This document shows, piece by piece, positions 1 through 7,755 of a stretch of DNA of 28,736 bases (positions are counted from its first letter, which is position 1; each line of letters begins with the position of its first letter). The translations under genes and the position numbers were made by a program. The stretch is from Dehalococcoidia bacterium (GTDB lineage: Bacteria; Chloroflexota; Dehalococcoidia; SM23-28-2; RBG-16-64-32). The stretch is from positions 1 to 28,736 of the forward strand of contig JAUYGU010000155.1 in the NCBI GenBank assembly GCA_030690405.1, read 5' to 3'. The notes beneath the pieces are model-generated. The model worked only from the letters and a program-made list of their open reading frames with translations, did no database searches and was not told the DNA's origin.

Positions 1-1286
1 CCGGCAAGACCTCCCTCGGCCAGTCGATCGCCCGCGCCCTGAACCGGAAGTTCATCCGCATGTCCCTGGGCGGCATCCGGGACGAGGCGGAGATCCGGGG
101 CCACCGGCGCACCTACGTTGGGGCGATGCCCGGGCGGGTCATCCAGGAGCTGCGCCGCTGCGGCTCCAACAACCCGGTGTTCATGCTGGACGAGGTGGAC
201 AAGCTGGGCGTGGACTTCCGCGGGGACCCGGCATCCGCCCTGCTGGAGGTGCTGGACCCGGCCCAGAACCACACGTTCAGCGACCACTACCTGGATGTGC
301 CATTCGACCTCTCCAGGGTGTTCTTCATCACCACCGCCAACCTGCAGGACCCGATCCCGCCGCCCCTGCGCGACCGCATGGAGGTCATCGAGCTGCCCGG
401 CTACACGGAGCGCGAGAAGCTGGAGATCGCCCGTCGCTACCTGCTGCCGCGCCAGGTGAAGGAGAACGGCTTGCCGGACGGCGTCCTCACCGTCACCGAA
501 GACGCTATCCTGGAGATCATCCGCTCCTACACCCACGAGGCGGGCGTGCGCGGCCTCGAGCGCGAGCTGGGGGCGATCTGCCGCGGGATCGCGCGGCGCG
601 TGTCGAAGGCTGAGACGGAGCCGATCACGGTTCTCGACGAGAACCTGTCGGAGTTCCTGGGGCAGCCGCGGTTCCGCTGGGAGCTGGCGGAGGAGAAGGA
701 CGAGGTGGGAGTGGCGACCGGTCTGGCAGCGACGATGGCCGGCGGCGACGTGCTGTTCGTGGAGGCGACGACGGTGCCCGGCAAGGGACGGCTCATCCTC
801 ACCGGCAAGCTCGGCGAGGTGATGCAGGAGTCGGCCCAGGCCGCCCTCACCTACGCCCGCTCCCGCGCCCATCTGCTGGACATCCAGCCGTCGTTCTTCG
901 ATAAGCACGACATCCACATCCACGTGCCCGCCGGCGCGATACCGAAGGACGGCCCCTCAGCGGGTGTCACGATCGCCACCGCCCTGGTGTCCGCTATCAC
1001 CAGGCGGCCGGTGCGCAAGGACGTGGCGATGACGGGCGAGATCACCCTGCGGGGCAAGGTCCTGCCCGTCGGCGCCGTGCGCGATAAGGTGCTCGCCGCT
1101 CACCGCGCCGCCATCAAGCGGGTGATCGTCCCCGACGAAAACGAGAACGACCTGAGCGAGATCTCAGAAGACGTGAGGCGAGAGCTGGAGTTCGTGCTGG
1201 TGGACAGCGTGGACGCCGTGCTGAACGCGGCGCTGCATCCGAAGCCGAGGCCGGAGGAGGCGCGGCTGGTGGGCGCGACGCCGTAG
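1..1286 (+). CDS. lon: ATP-dependent Lon protease, C-terminal part (5' end outside window)
   Basis: Cytoplasmic ATP-dependent serine protease that unfolds and degrades damaged and regulatory proteins. The window opens inside the Walker A motif: the first codons read [13 protein letters not shown], so the N-terminal substrate-binding domain and the start lie upstream. Walker B ([11 protein letters not shown]) and the AAA+ sensor region ([10 protein letters not shown]) follow, then the lid and the protease domain. The catalytic Ser is in PKDGPSAG (codon 957-959) and the dyad Lys in [12 protein letters not shown] (codon 1086-1088), with [12 protein letters not shown] between them. Sequence is intact to the TAG at 1284-1286, so the protein looks active. 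It converges on the minus-strand creatininase-family gene only 22 nt away. A second, distinct Lon-like protease is encoded at 8941-11403. Family assignment is secure. Confidence 0.97.
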   Translation, partial: GKTSLGQSIARALNRKFIRMSLGGIRDEAEIRGHRRTYVGAMPGRVIQELRRCGSNNPVFMLDEVDKLGVDFRGDPASALLEVLDPAQNHTFSDHYLDVPFDLSRVFFITTANLQDPIPPPLRDRMEVIELPGYTEREKLEIARRYLLPRQVKENGLPDGVLTVTEDAILEIIRSYTHEAGVRGLERELGAICRGIARRVSKAETEPITVLDENLSEFLGQPRFRWELAEEKDEVGVATGLAATMAGGDVLFVEATTVPGKGRLILTGKLGEVMQESAQAALTYARSRAHLLDIQPSFFDKHDIHIHVPAGAIPKDGPSAGVTIATALVSAITRRPVRKDVAMTGEITLRGKVLPVGAVRDKVLAAHRAAIKRVIVPDENENDLSEISEDVRRELEFVLVDSVDAVLNAALHPKPRPEEARLVGATP

Positions 1287-1315
1287 GGGCGACGGCCGCG
1301 CTGGTACGCTACGGC
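1280..1315. terminator. Inverted repeat carrying the stop codons of two convergent genes
   Basis: GCCGTAG (1280-1286) and CTACGGC (1309-1315) form a perfect 7-bp inverted repeat with a 22-nt loop. The stop codon of lon lies in one arm and that of the minus-strand creatininase-family gene in the other. No T-tract follows, so it is at best a weak bidirectional terminator. Confidence 0.3.
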
Positions 1316-2070
1316 AGGAAGTGCCACGTCTGCCGCACTTCGCCCGCGCGGCCCTCCGCCAGGAGCGTCGTCAGGCGAACGCCCTCGCGAACGCACATCT
1401 CCCAGATCCGCGCTCCGGCCTCGGCGCTCGCCTGAGTCGGGTCACCGATAACCCCGGTGTCCGAAATCGCGGCGAAGTCCATGTCATCGCCCCATTCGAA
1501 CGGCTGCAACGTGGGCTCACGGATATTCTTCATGCGAACCGCGTCTCTGTCCAGGTGCAGACGAATGGATGTAGCGAAGGAGTCGGCGTGCCCGCCCGGC
1601 ACCGGGCGGCTGAAAGCGCTGTCGCAGATGGCCCCGTAGTCGATGACCGGTTGATAGGCGGCGCAGCCTTGATGGGTTGCGTTGAACCGGTCGATCACGG
1701 CGCCAAGGTCGTGCTGACCGCAGCCACGCCATATCACGAGCGTTGAGAACCCCTGGTCCGCGAGGCTTTGGAGTACGTCCTCCACCACGGCTTCGTGTGT
1801 GGACTGGCGGAGGTTGACGTAGCCGAATCCGAACCCTGCGTGCTCCGGCGTCGGCCCGAAGGGTAAGGTGGGCAGCACTACCACCGACTGGCCGTGTTCG
1901 CTCACCAGGGTGTCTGCTATCTCCCCGCAGAGCCGGGTGATCATCCAGGTGTCGAAGTCGGTTGGCAGGTGAGGCCCCTGCTGCTCGGTGCATCCGAGCG
2001 GAATAAAGGCAGCCCCTACGCGGGGCAGGAGTTCGCGCAGTTCTTCGTAGGTGAAGTCGGTATATCGCAT
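1309..2070 (-). CDS. Creatininase-family protein with altered metal ligands
   Basis: A 253-residue protein of the creatininase / creatinine amidohydrolase superfamily, whose members are metal-dependent amidohydrolases (creatininase, MftE, formamide hydrolases). The N-terminal signature is recognisable as FIPLGCTEQQGPHLPTDFD (about residues 22-40), and a later GGHADSFATS matches the family GGHA.E..TS motif. Two usual metal ligands look replaced: the His of EQH is Gln31, and the conserved NGHGGN block reads RGCGQH, putting Cys at the His position. Glu29 and Asp40 remain. It may bind metal differently or be non-enzymatic. It starts 14 nt downstream of the dehydrogenase stop, so the two probably share an mRNA and may act on related substrates. 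Family is fairly sure, substrate unknown. Confidence 0.8.
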   Translation of the reverse strand: MRYTDFTYEELRELLPRVGAAFIPLGCTEQQGPHLPTDFDTWMITRLCGEIADTLVSEHGQSVVVLPTLPFGPTPEHAGFGFGYVNLRQSTHEAVVEDVLQSLADQGFSTLVIWRGCGQHDLGAVIDRFNATHQGCAAYQPVIDYGAICDSAFSRPVPGGHADSFATSIRLHLDRDAVRMKNIREPTLQPFEWGDDMDFAAISDTGVIGDPTQASAEAGARIWEMCVREGVRLTTLLAEGRAGEVRQTWHFLP

Positions 2071-2084
2071 GACCGGATGTCCAT

Positions 2085-3149
2085 TCAGTACCCGCGGTGG
2101 ACGTCGATGACGTTGCGCAGGGGCTCCCCCGCCAGGTAGCGGCGGAGGTTATCGCAGAAGAGCGCTACCGCGCGGTCCATGTAGACCGGCGTGCCGCCGC
2201 TGATGTGCGGCGTGAGCAGCACGTTCTCCATCCCCCACAGCGGACTGTCCGGCGGCAGCGGCTCCCGCTCGAACACGTCCAGCGCCGCGCCTGCGATCCA
2301 GCCCTCTGTGAGGGCGCGAATGAGCGCCGCCTCGTCGATGACGGACCCGCGGGCGATGTTGACGATGCGCGCCGTGGGCTTCATCGCCCGCAGCTCCGCC
2401 TCGCCGATGAGCCCGCGCGACTCCGCGGTCAGCGGAACGGCGATGACCACGTAGTCGGACTGCGAGAGCAGGTACGGCAGGCCGGACGGCGGCAGCAGCT
2501 CGTCCACGTTTGGGTCGCCGGTCTCGCCTCCCTTCTGCCGCTGGGCGGCTGAGCGGCGGATGGCGAGGACGCGCATCCCATCCGCCGCGGCGAGCTTCGC
2601 GATGTAGCCGCCGATGGCGCCCAAGCCGATGATGCCGGCGGTCTTGCCGTGCAGCTCCTCGGCCAGGTAGGGCCGCCAGGTGCGCTCCGCCTGGGCGCGC
2701 ATGGCGCCGGGGAGGCCCTTGGCGAAGGCGAGCATGACGCCGAAGACGTACTCGCCGATGGGGACGGCGTGGATGCCGCTGGCGGTGGTGACGGTGACGT
2801 CGCCGCGTACCAGTGGGCTGTCCAGCAGCCGATCGGCGCCGGCGGAGGTGAGCTGCACCCAGCGGAGGTTGGGCGCGCGCTGCCCCAGGTCCGGCGGCAT
2901 GAGCGGCGAGGTGAACAGCACCTCCATCTCCGTGAGGACGGTGGCCAGGCTGGCCTGCGCTTCCTCTTCGCTCTCCTCGTCCGGGCGGCGCTCCTCCGCG
3001 TAGGCGTACCAGATGGGCCGGCCGCCGCGGTAGGCGCGGCGCTGCGCCCAGGAGAGGGTGGTGATGCGGAGGCGGGGGCTGACCTCGCGGATGGACGCCA
3101 CGAGGTCTTCGTTGAGGCCGAGGGCGAGGACTACGGTTACTTCGCGCAT
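2085..3149 (-). CDS. D-isomer-specific 2-hydroxyacid dehydrogenase family protein
   Basis: A 354-residue NAD(P)-dependent oxidoreductase of the D-2-hydroxyacid dehydrogenase family, which interconverts 2-oxoacids and D-2-hydroxyacids in the cytoplasm. The Rossmann dinucleotide motif is GIIGLGAIGGYIAK, followed about 20 residues later by a basic RRS, which suggests NADPH may be accepted. The catalytic triad is all present: Arg in NIARGSVIDE, Glu in DVFEREPLP and His in LTPHISGGTP. The N-terminal substrate domain carries an Arg/Glu-rich insertion at about residues 35-65. First gene of a minus-strand pair with the creatininase-family gene; its -10 box lies 12 nt before the ATG. The specific substrate cannot be told; GhrA-like glyoxylate/hydroxypyruvate reductase is one possibility. 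Confidence 0.9.
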   Translation of the reverse strand: MREVTVVLALGLNEDLVASIREVSPRLRITTLSWAQRRAYRGGRPIWYAYAEERRPDEESEEEAQASLATVLTEMEVLFTSPLMPPDLGQRAPNLRWVQLTSAGADRLLDSPLVRGDVTVTTASGIHAVPIGEYVFGVMLAFAKGLPGAMRAQAERTWRPYLAEELHGKTAGIIGLGAIGGYIAKLAAADGMRVLAIRRSAAQRQKGGETGDPNVDELLPPSGLPYLLSQSDYVVIAVPLTAESRGLIGEAELRAMKPTARIVNIARGSVIDEAALIRALTEGWIAGAALDVFEREPLPPDSPLWGMENVLLTPHISGGTPVYMDRAVALFCDNLRRYLAGEPLRNVIDVHRGY

Positions 3150-3161
3150 GGGGCTTCCCGC

Positions 3162-3167
3162 ATTATA
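3162..3167 (-). promoter_or_regulatory. -10 box for the 2-hydroxyacid dehydrogenase operon
   Basis: A consensus TATAAT on the minus strand lies 12 nt upstream of the ATG at 3149, predicting an mRNA leader of only about five nt. No convincing -35 hexamer is visible 16-18 nt further upstream. Confidence 0.6.
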
Positions 3168-3238
3168 TCGGGAACGCCTGTCTGCCGAGAACGGGTCGCC
3201 GATGGCCGCGCATAAATTGGGCGATAGCCGGCAGTCTT

Positions 3239-3302
3239 AACCGTGCGTTAACTGACGTTTAGATTCGGTTGTCCTAAGGTGAAATTGGAGGCGATGGCCT
3301 CC
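3239..3302. repeat. Inverted repeats in the divergent intergenic region
   Basis: The 283-bp gap between the dehydrogenase and the zincin-like gene (3150-3432) contains AACCG/CGGTT at 3239-3243 and 3266-3270, and a tight hairpin GGAGGC-GATG-GCCTCC at 3287-3302. These may be operator or leader structures of the downstream gene. No clear -10 box for that gene is visible, and 3303-3420 shows nothing else recognisable. Confidence 0.3.
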
Positions 3303-3432
3303 ATCCGCACTTCGAAAACGAATACGGCTCTCCCGAAGTCCGTCGACCAAGGCATCGACAGAGACGGCAGCGGAACCGACAGCATCGGCTGCGACAGCGC
3401 CGGAGCCCGGGGCGAGCCCAAAGGGAGGACTT

Positions 3433-4530
3433 ATGGCCAGGGGCCGGCACCCCACCTGGCAGGAAAACGGCAACGGCTTCAGCCCCAACGGCGGGCTGGG
3501 CGGACACGAGACATCGGGTCCCCGCGCATTCTACATAGCGATAGCCGCGATAAGCCTGCTCTTCCTGCTGATGACGGTGGCGGGCGTCATCGTCGCCCAG
3601 ACCACTTCTCATGGCGCGCCCGCCGGCGGGGGGGTGCCCGTGGCGACCGCAGAGCCGTCCGCGACGCCGCAGTGGGAGTTCGCGGAGGCCGGCGCGCCGG
3701 ACATCCAGATCGAGGCCGGCGTCGCCGATGACCCGAGCTCCTCGACAGTCCAGTCGCCGAGGACCGCCGCCAGCTCCTGGTCCGCCGGGCCGACGCCGGT
3801 GGCGCCCGCGGCGGCGCCGGAGCCTGTGGCGGAGGCGGAGCGGCTGGCAGCGGAGGCGGCACGCACCTACGGCGTGCGGATCGTCCTCGATGGGCAGGAC
3901 TGGGGTGCGACTGAGGAGGCGCAGGCGGACAACGTCGGCGCCGTCATCAGCGCGATGGACCGCCTGCCGGACACCGTGATCTCCGCCGTCGTCTCCTACC
4001 CCGCCGGCCCGCTGACCTTCGTTTCGAACAACGATGGACGCACCCTCGACGGCTGGCAGCCCTACGGCGCTCACCCGATGACCTACTACACGAACTCCGA
4101 CCAGGGGCCCGGCGGCTATCACGCCGCGAAGGAGGTCGTGCTGAGCGTCGGCGCCACCAGCGCTTCGATCGGCCACGAGATCATGCACGCCTACCAGGCG
4201 CGCGGCGTGGGCCCGGACGAGTACGCGCTGTCGCTCCTCCAACCGGAGATGCGCTCCTTCATGGCGGCGACAGGCTGGCGGCAGACGGGCAGCGACGAGG
4301 AGGTGCGCGCGGCGATAGACCAGCCGTGGGCCGTGCTGAACGCCCTCTACGTCTACGAGGGGCGGCCGCTAACGTATACGACGGGCAGCGGCGGCAGCAG
4401 CACGCTGGTGGCCGCCAACCCGTTCGAGGCGTTCGCCATCGCGGGCTCGATGTACTTCACGCGGCCGGCCTGGATGCCGCAGCCGGACTGGGCTGAGTAC
4501 TGGGCCTGGTTCGAGTCGCACCTGGTCTAG
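3433..4530 (+). CDS. Membrane-anchored zincin-like (HExxH) protein
   Basis: A 365-residue protein that I cannot assign to a named family. A short polar N-terminus is followed by one hydrophobic segment (about residues 33-56, around AISLLFLLMTVAGVIVAQ) with no lipobox, so it is probably a single-pass anchored protein facing outside. Residues 57-140 are an Ala/Pro/Ser-rich linker. The C-terminal domain contains IGHEIMHAYQ (His248, Glu249, His252), the gluzincin HExxH metal motif, and NPFEAFAIAG about 80 residues later, whose Glu332 is a plausible third ligand, as in M48- or lethal-factor-like zincins. ATG 3433 is chosen because GGGAGG lies just upstream (3423-3428). It ends convergent to the metallophosphoesterase. 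Protease activity is inferred from the motif alone. Confidence 0.7.
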   Translation: MARGRHPTWQENGNGFSPNGGLGGHETSGPRAFYIAIAAISLLFLLMTVAGVIVAQTTSHGAPAGGGVPVATAEPSATPQWEFAEAGAPDIQIEAGVADDPSSSTVQSPRTAASSWSAGPTPVAPAAAPEPVAEAERLAAEAARTYGVRIVLDGQDWGATEEAQADNVGAVISAMDRLPDTVISAVVSYPAGPLTFVSNNDGRTLDGWQPYGAHPMTYYTNSDQGPGGYHAAKEVVLSVGATSASIGHEIMHAYQARGVGPDEYALSLLQPEMRSFMAATGWRQTGSDEEVRAAIDQPWAVLNALYVYEGRPLTYTTGSGGSSTLVAANPFEAFAIAGSMYFTRPAWMPQPDWAEYWAWFESHLV

Positions 4531-4556
4531 CCTAGGCCCCTCCCCAAAGTGTTCTA

Positions 4557-4611
4557 CCGCGGACTGAAGTCCGCGGCATAGTCCTGGGGAGCCGCGCAAT
4601 TCATTGCGCGG
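4557..4611. repeat. Twin-palindrome intergenic element (REP-like), between convergent genes
   Basis: Two perfect inverted repeats lie in tandem in the gap between convergent genes. The first is CCGCGGACT-GA-AGTCCGCGG (4557-4576) and the second is CCGCGCAAT-TC-ATTGCGCGG (4592-4611), separated by 15 nt. Each can fold as an 8-bp GC-rich hairpin with a 4-nt loop. The arrangement resembles dispersed REP/MITE-like elements and could also act as a bidirectional terminator. Only one copy is present in the window. Confidence 0.5.
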
Positions 4612-4623
4612 GGGATGGTTGCG

Positions 4624-5373
4624 TCAGCGGCCGACGCTCAGGCGGTCGATGAGCCGCCGGGGCAGCCCGGCCGTCTCCATCAGCGCCTGCGTTGCCCCGA
4701 TGTCGTACTCCACGCGATGGACCGTGACCGTCCGCGCGTCCGTGTCGTAGAGGGCGTAGGCGGCGCGGGGGTCGCCGTCGCGGGGCTGGCCGACGCTGCC
4801 CGGATTGAGGACGATCTTGCGGTCGTCCGGGAGCGGCACGCTCTGGCCGTCCTCCAGGTAGTACATCTCGCAGCCGTGCTCGAACTTCTCACCCTCGGCG
4901 ACCAGCATCGGCACGTGCGTGTGTCCGACGAGGGAGAACGGCGTCTCCTGGCGCTCAAGGTGGGCGCGCGCCGCCTCGTAGGAGTAGAGGTACTCCCAGA
5001 GGGGCCAGCGCAGGGTGCCATGCACCAGCGTGAACTCGCGCTGCGGGTCGTGGGTCACCTCCGGCAGCGAGTCCAGGTAGGCGGTGGCGTCCTCCTCCAG
5101 GTGGTCGCGCGTCCAGAGCGCGGCTGTCGCCGCGTCCGGGTTGAACTCCTCCGTGCCCATCTTCCCCGTCGCCGCGCGGTCGTGGTTGCCGGCGACCAGC
5201 GTCGCCCTCGCCTCGCGCAGCCTGGCCACGCACTGCGAGGGCTGGGGCCCGTAGCCCACGGTATCGCCGAGGCACCAGATGGCGTCGACGGGTCCGCCGT
5301 CCGCCGCATGGCGGAGGACGGCCTCCAGCGCGGCCAGGTTTGCGTGCACGTCCGAGACGATGGCGATGCGCAT
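4624..5373 (-). CDS. Metallophosphoesterase (YfcE/MJ0936-like)
   Basis: A 249-residue calcineurin-like phosphoesterase with the complete dinuclear-metal signature in order: SDVHAN (residues 7-12), CLGDTVGYGP, AGNHD, LVHGT and VGHTH. This spacing matches the small bacterial YfcE/MJ0936 subfamily, cytoplasmic phosphodiesterases of uncertain physiological substrate. The insertion between GNHD and VHGT is helical and charged. ATG at 5373 is supported by a minus-strand TATACT eight nt upstream, giving an essentially leaderless mRNA. It is divergent from thiL across 58 bp that holds both promoters, and convergent with the zincin-like gene. All metal ligands are present, so activity is likely; the substrate is unknown. 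Confidence 0.9.
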   Translation of the reverse strand: MRIAIVSDVHANLAALEAVLRHAADGGPVDAIWCLGDTVGYGPQPSQCVARLREARATLVAGNHDRAATGKMGTEEFNPDAATAALWTRDHLEEDATAYLDSLPEVTHDPQREFTLVHGTLRWPLWEYLYSYEAARAHLERQETPFSLVGHTHVPMLVAEGEKFEHGCEMYYLEDGQSVPLPDDRKIVLNPGSVGQPRDGDPRAAYALYDTDARTVTVHRVEYDIGATQALMETAGLPRRLIDRLSVGR

Positions 5374-5381
5374 ACGCGGAG

Positions 5382-5387
5382 AGTATA
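5382..5387 (-). promoter_or_regulatory. -10 box of the metallophosphoesterase gene
   Basis: TATACT on the minus strand lies eight nt upstream of the ATG at 5373, so transcription should begin at or within a few bases of the start codon. No ribosome-binding site fits in between. Confidence 0.55.
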
Positions 5388-5419
5388 GCAGCCCCTACGG
5401 GCCCGTCTGGGCCCCGCCG

Positions 5420-5425
5420 TATAAT
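5420..5425 (+). promoter_or_regulatory. -10 box of thiL
   Basis: A consensus TATAAT lies six nt before the GTG at 5432, which places the expected transcription start on the start codon. This both sets the thiL start and predicts a leaderless mRNA for the thiL-tsaE operon. Confidence 0.7.
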
Positions 5426-5431
5426 GGCCCC

Positions 5432-6436
5432 GTGAACGTCTCCGACCTGGGCGAGTTCGGGCTGATCGAGCGGCTGGCGAAGGCCGCCGGCGCATCGAAG
5501 CCGGAGGGCCTCATCGTCGGCATCGGCGACGACGCTGCCGCCTGGCGTGTCAACGACGCCGTGATGCTGGCCACCACCGACACGCTGGTGGAGGGCGTCC
5601 ACTTCCTAGCGGGCCGCACGCCGTGGGCGGACCTGGGCTGGAAGGCGCTGGCCGTCAACGTCAGCGACATCGCGGCGATGGGCGGCCTGCCGCAGTACGC
5701 CCTCGTCACGCTGGCCCTGCCGCCGCAGACCGCCGTGCCGGACGTGGACGCGCTGTACGAGGGGCTCGGCCAGTGCGCCCGCGAGTACGGCGCGACCGTC
5801 ACCGGCGGGGACGTGGTGCGCGCCCCGCAGGTGGTGATCACCGTCGCCGTCCTCGGCCGGGCGGAGGTCGATGCGGATGGCCGGCCTCAGCTGATGCGGC
5901 GCGACGGGGCGCGCGCGGGGTACGCGGTCGCTGTGACCGGCACGCTGGGCGACTCCGCGGCGGGGCTGCGACGGCTGAACGAAGGCGCTCCCGCCGACGA
6001 CCCGCTGGTGCGAGCCCACCTGCGGCCGCGGCCGCCGCTGGCGGCGGCACGTCGGGCCGTCGCGGCGGGCGTGCCCTGCGCCATCGACATCTCGGACGGG
6101 CTGCTGCAGGACCTCGGGCACGTGTGCGAAATGAGCGGGCTCGGCGCGGTCGTGCGGGCGGCGGCGGTACCGGTGAGCGATGAGCTGCGTGACGCCTACC
6201 CGGACGACGCGCTGGCGCTGGCCTGCGCCGGCGGCGAGGACTACGAGCTGCTGCTCGTGGCGCCGGCGGAGACGCTGGAGGCGCTGGGGCCGGAGATCAC
6301 CGTTATCGGCGAGATGGTGGAGCACGCAGAGCGGCGTCCGCGCCTGGTGGACGGATCGGGCGAGGAGATACGGCTGCCCGCCGCCGTTGGCTGGGACCAC
6401 CTGCGGACGGAAGGTCGCCCGTCTGGGCGGACGTGA
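5432..6436 (+). CDS. thiL: Thiamine-monophosphate kinase
   Basis: ThiL phosphorylates thiamine monophosphate with ATP to thiamine diphosphate, the last step of coenzyme B1 synthesis. The 334-residue protein shows the AIR-synthase-like fold motifs: VGIGDDAAAW near the N-terminus, TTDTLVEGVHF, KALAVNVSDIAAMGG (metal and nucleotide site), GGDVVRAP, the AIDISDGLLQDLGH motif and GGEDYELLLVAP. Length matches the family. GTG 5432 is preferred over in-frame codons upstream because homology begins at SDLGEFGLIERL and a TATAAT sits just before it; an upstream start would lie within or before the promoter. Its TGA overlaps the GTG of tsaE (6433-6436), so the two are translationally coupled. Confidence 0.95.
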   Translation: MNVSDLGEFGLIERLAKAAGASKPEGLIVGIGDDAAAWRVNDAVMLATTDTLVEGVHFLAGRTPWADLGWKALAVNVSDIAAMGGLPQYALVTLALPPQTAVPDVDALYEGLGQCAREYGATVTGGDVVRAPQVVITVAVLGRAEVDADGRPQLMRRDGARAGYAVAVTGTLGDSAAGLRRLNEGAPADDPLVRAHLRPRPPLAAARRAVAAGVPCAIDISDGLLQDLGHVCEMSGLGAVVRAAAVPVSDELRDAYPDDALALACAGGEDYELLLVAPAETLEALGPEITVIGEMVEHAERRPRLVDGSGEEIRLPAAVGWDHLRTEGRPSGRT

Positions 6437-6897
6437 GCGGGGCGCTGATTCTGGAGAGCAGAGGGCCGGGCGAAACGCGCCGGCTGGGCGCCCGCCTGGG
6501 GCGGCTGCTGCGTCCCGGCGACACGGTACTCCTCTCCGGCGACCTGGGCGCTGGCAAGACCGTGTTCGTGCAGGGGATCGCGCGCGGGATGGGCTTCGAG
6601 GGGTCCGTATCATCGAAGTCGTTCGTGCTGATGGGCGAGTACCAGGGGCGGGACTGCAAGCTGTACCACGCGGACCTTTACCGGCTGGAGGCGCCGGAGC
6701 AGGCGGAGGAGCTGGCGCTGGACGAGTACTGCGCCGACGGCGTGCTTGTGGCGGAGTGGCCGGAGCGGGCGATCCATGTCTTTCCCCCCGAACGGCTGCA
6801 CGTCCGGTTCGAGGTGACGGGGGAGCGCGAACGCAGGCTGACCGTGGAGGCGGAGGGCGAGCGGCCGCGGCGGTTGCTGGAGCGGCTGAGGCGCTGA
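6433..6897 (+). CDS. tsaE: tRNA threonylcarbamoyladenosine biosynthesis ATPase TsaE
   Basis: TsaE is the ATPase that cycles the TsaB-TsaD complex during synthesis of the universal t6A37 tRNA modification. The 154-residue protein has the P-loop LLSGDLGAGKT (about residues 34-44) and the usual YHADLYRL and EWPER motifs of the family. One oddity: the normally conserved SPTF stretch reads SSKSFVLMGEY, so the Pro-Thr pair is replaced by Lys-Ser. The start is GTG 6433, overlapping the thiL stop. The usual partner tsaB lies downstream but is separated by the HEPN gene pair, which looks like an insertion into a thiL-tsaE-tsaB operon. Confidence 0.92.
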   Translation: MSGALILESRGPGETRRLGARLGRLLRPGDTVLLSGDLGAGKTVFVQGIARGMGFEGSVSSKSFVLMGEYQGRDCKLYHADLYRLEAPEQAEELALDEYCADGVLVAEWPERAIHVFPPERLHVRFEVTGERERRLTVEAEGERPRRLLERLRR

Positions 6898-6937
6898 CCA
6901 GTGAGATTGATGCTTACCGATGTTGCTACCCGGAGAC

Positions 6938-6943
6938 TATAAT
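6938..6943 (+). promoter_or_regulatory. -10 box in front of the HEPN gene pair
   Basis: TATAAT lies 30 nt upstream of the ATG at 6974; TTACCG at 6914-6919 is a weak -35 candidate at 18-nt spacing. The HEPN pair therefore appears to have its own promoter rather than relying only on the thiL-tsaE transcript. Confidence 0.5.
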
Positions 6944-6973
6944 GAACGGGCCAGACCCTTGTCGTGACCTGAG

Positions 6974-7387
6974 ATGAATCGCGCTGACTTGCAGCAGTTG
7001 GCTGAGCTAAGGGTGAAGGAGGCCCGCAACCTGTACGACAGGTCCTTCTTCGATGGTGCATACTACCTGGCCGGATACGCGGTCGAGTGCGCCCTGAAGG
7101 CCTGCATCGCCAAGCAAACACGGCAATACGATTTTCCCAACAAGGCGTTAGTGAATCAGGCATACACGCACAATTTGAGTCAGTTAGTCGGGGTGGCGGG
7201 TTTGAAAGATGAGCTTGATATCAAAACACAGAGCGACGCAACTTTCGCAGTCAACTGGGCCATTGTTAAAGACTGGACAGAAGATGCCCGGTACGAGCGG
7301 CACGGGGAGGCGAAGGTTCGAGACTTCCTGCGCGCCATTGTGGACAGAAAAAGGGGAGTTCTCTCATGGCTAAGGGACCACTGGTAG
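6974..7387 (+). CDS. HEPN-domain protein
   Basis: A 137-residue all-alpha protein of the HEPN superfamily, which includes RNases and nucleotide-binding proteins of toxin-antitoxin and defence systems. The characteristic helix reads GAYYLAGYAVECALKACIAK (about residues 30-49), and YTHNLSQLV in the middle matches the HEPN H.L..L segment. The canonical R-x4-6-H RNase motif is not obvious; a shorter RYERH occurs at about residues 107-111, so nuclease activity is uncertain. Base composition is less GC-rich than the flanking tsa genes, which suggests transfer. It overlaps the next gene by 22 nt (7366-7387), so the two are co-translated. It could be half of a toxin-antitoxin-like pair; that is inference. 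Confidence 0.8.
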   Translation: MNRADLQQLAELRVKEARNLYDRSFFDGAYYLAGYAVECALKACIAKQTRQYDFPNKALVNQAYTHNLSQLVGVAGLKDELDIKTQSDATFAVNWAIVKDWTEDARYERHGEAKVRDFLRAIVDRKRGVLSWLRDHW

Positions 7388-7755
7388 ATAGACTGGCGAG
7401 CCGCGGGCGGAAGCTCGTCGAGTTCGCCGATGCTGCTAAGCTCAATATCCGGTCGGCGCTTTGGCTATATAGGTCCGAACCTGATGATTGGGTCCTGATG
7501 ATAGTCGTGCCGGAAGTCAGCGACCGAGGCCCGAGAGAGGTCTACAAGAAGGTGCAGCGCGTATTCGCTTCCCACAGAGGCGAACTGAATCCCCTGAAGC
7601 TTGATGACGTCGTCGTTGCCGGTCCGGATGACCCTCTAATACAATTGCTCCGGACTGCCCTGCAGACAGGGCCCGGGATAAGCGAGATACGCTTTTCTCA
7701 GAACCGCATCAACAATACATTGATTGAAGATGCCCTGATCTACCGTCTGCAGTAG
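7366..7755 (+). CDS. Conserved partner protein of the HEPN gene, function unknown
   Basis: A 129-residue protein I recognise only as the kind of gene that accompanies such HEPN genes. It begins with a basic helix (VDRLASRGRKLVEFADAA), then alternating strands with an aromatic-rich core (ALWLYRSEPDDWVLMIVVP), a second helix EVYKKVQRVFASH, and a C-terminal strand-helix part ending in EDALIYRLQ. No catalytic motif is evident. The start at ATG 7366 is well supported by AGGGGAG at 7352-7358. It overlaps the HEPN gene in another frame and shares its lower GC content. It ends 2 nt before tsaB. It may be the antitoxin or a binding partner of the HEPN protein, which is a guess from gene order. Confidence 0.75.
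   Translation: MAKGPLVDRLASRGRKLVEFADAAKLNIRSALWLYRSEPDDWVLMIVVPEVSDRGPREVYKKVQRVFASHRGELNPLKLDDVVVAGPDDPLIQLLRTALQTGPGISEIRFSQNRINNTLIEDALIYRLQ

Noticed and set aside
5279..5431. Upstream in-frame extension of thiL
   Set aside because: It overlaps the divergent metallophosphoesterase gene and the thiL promoter; family homology begins just after GTG 5432.
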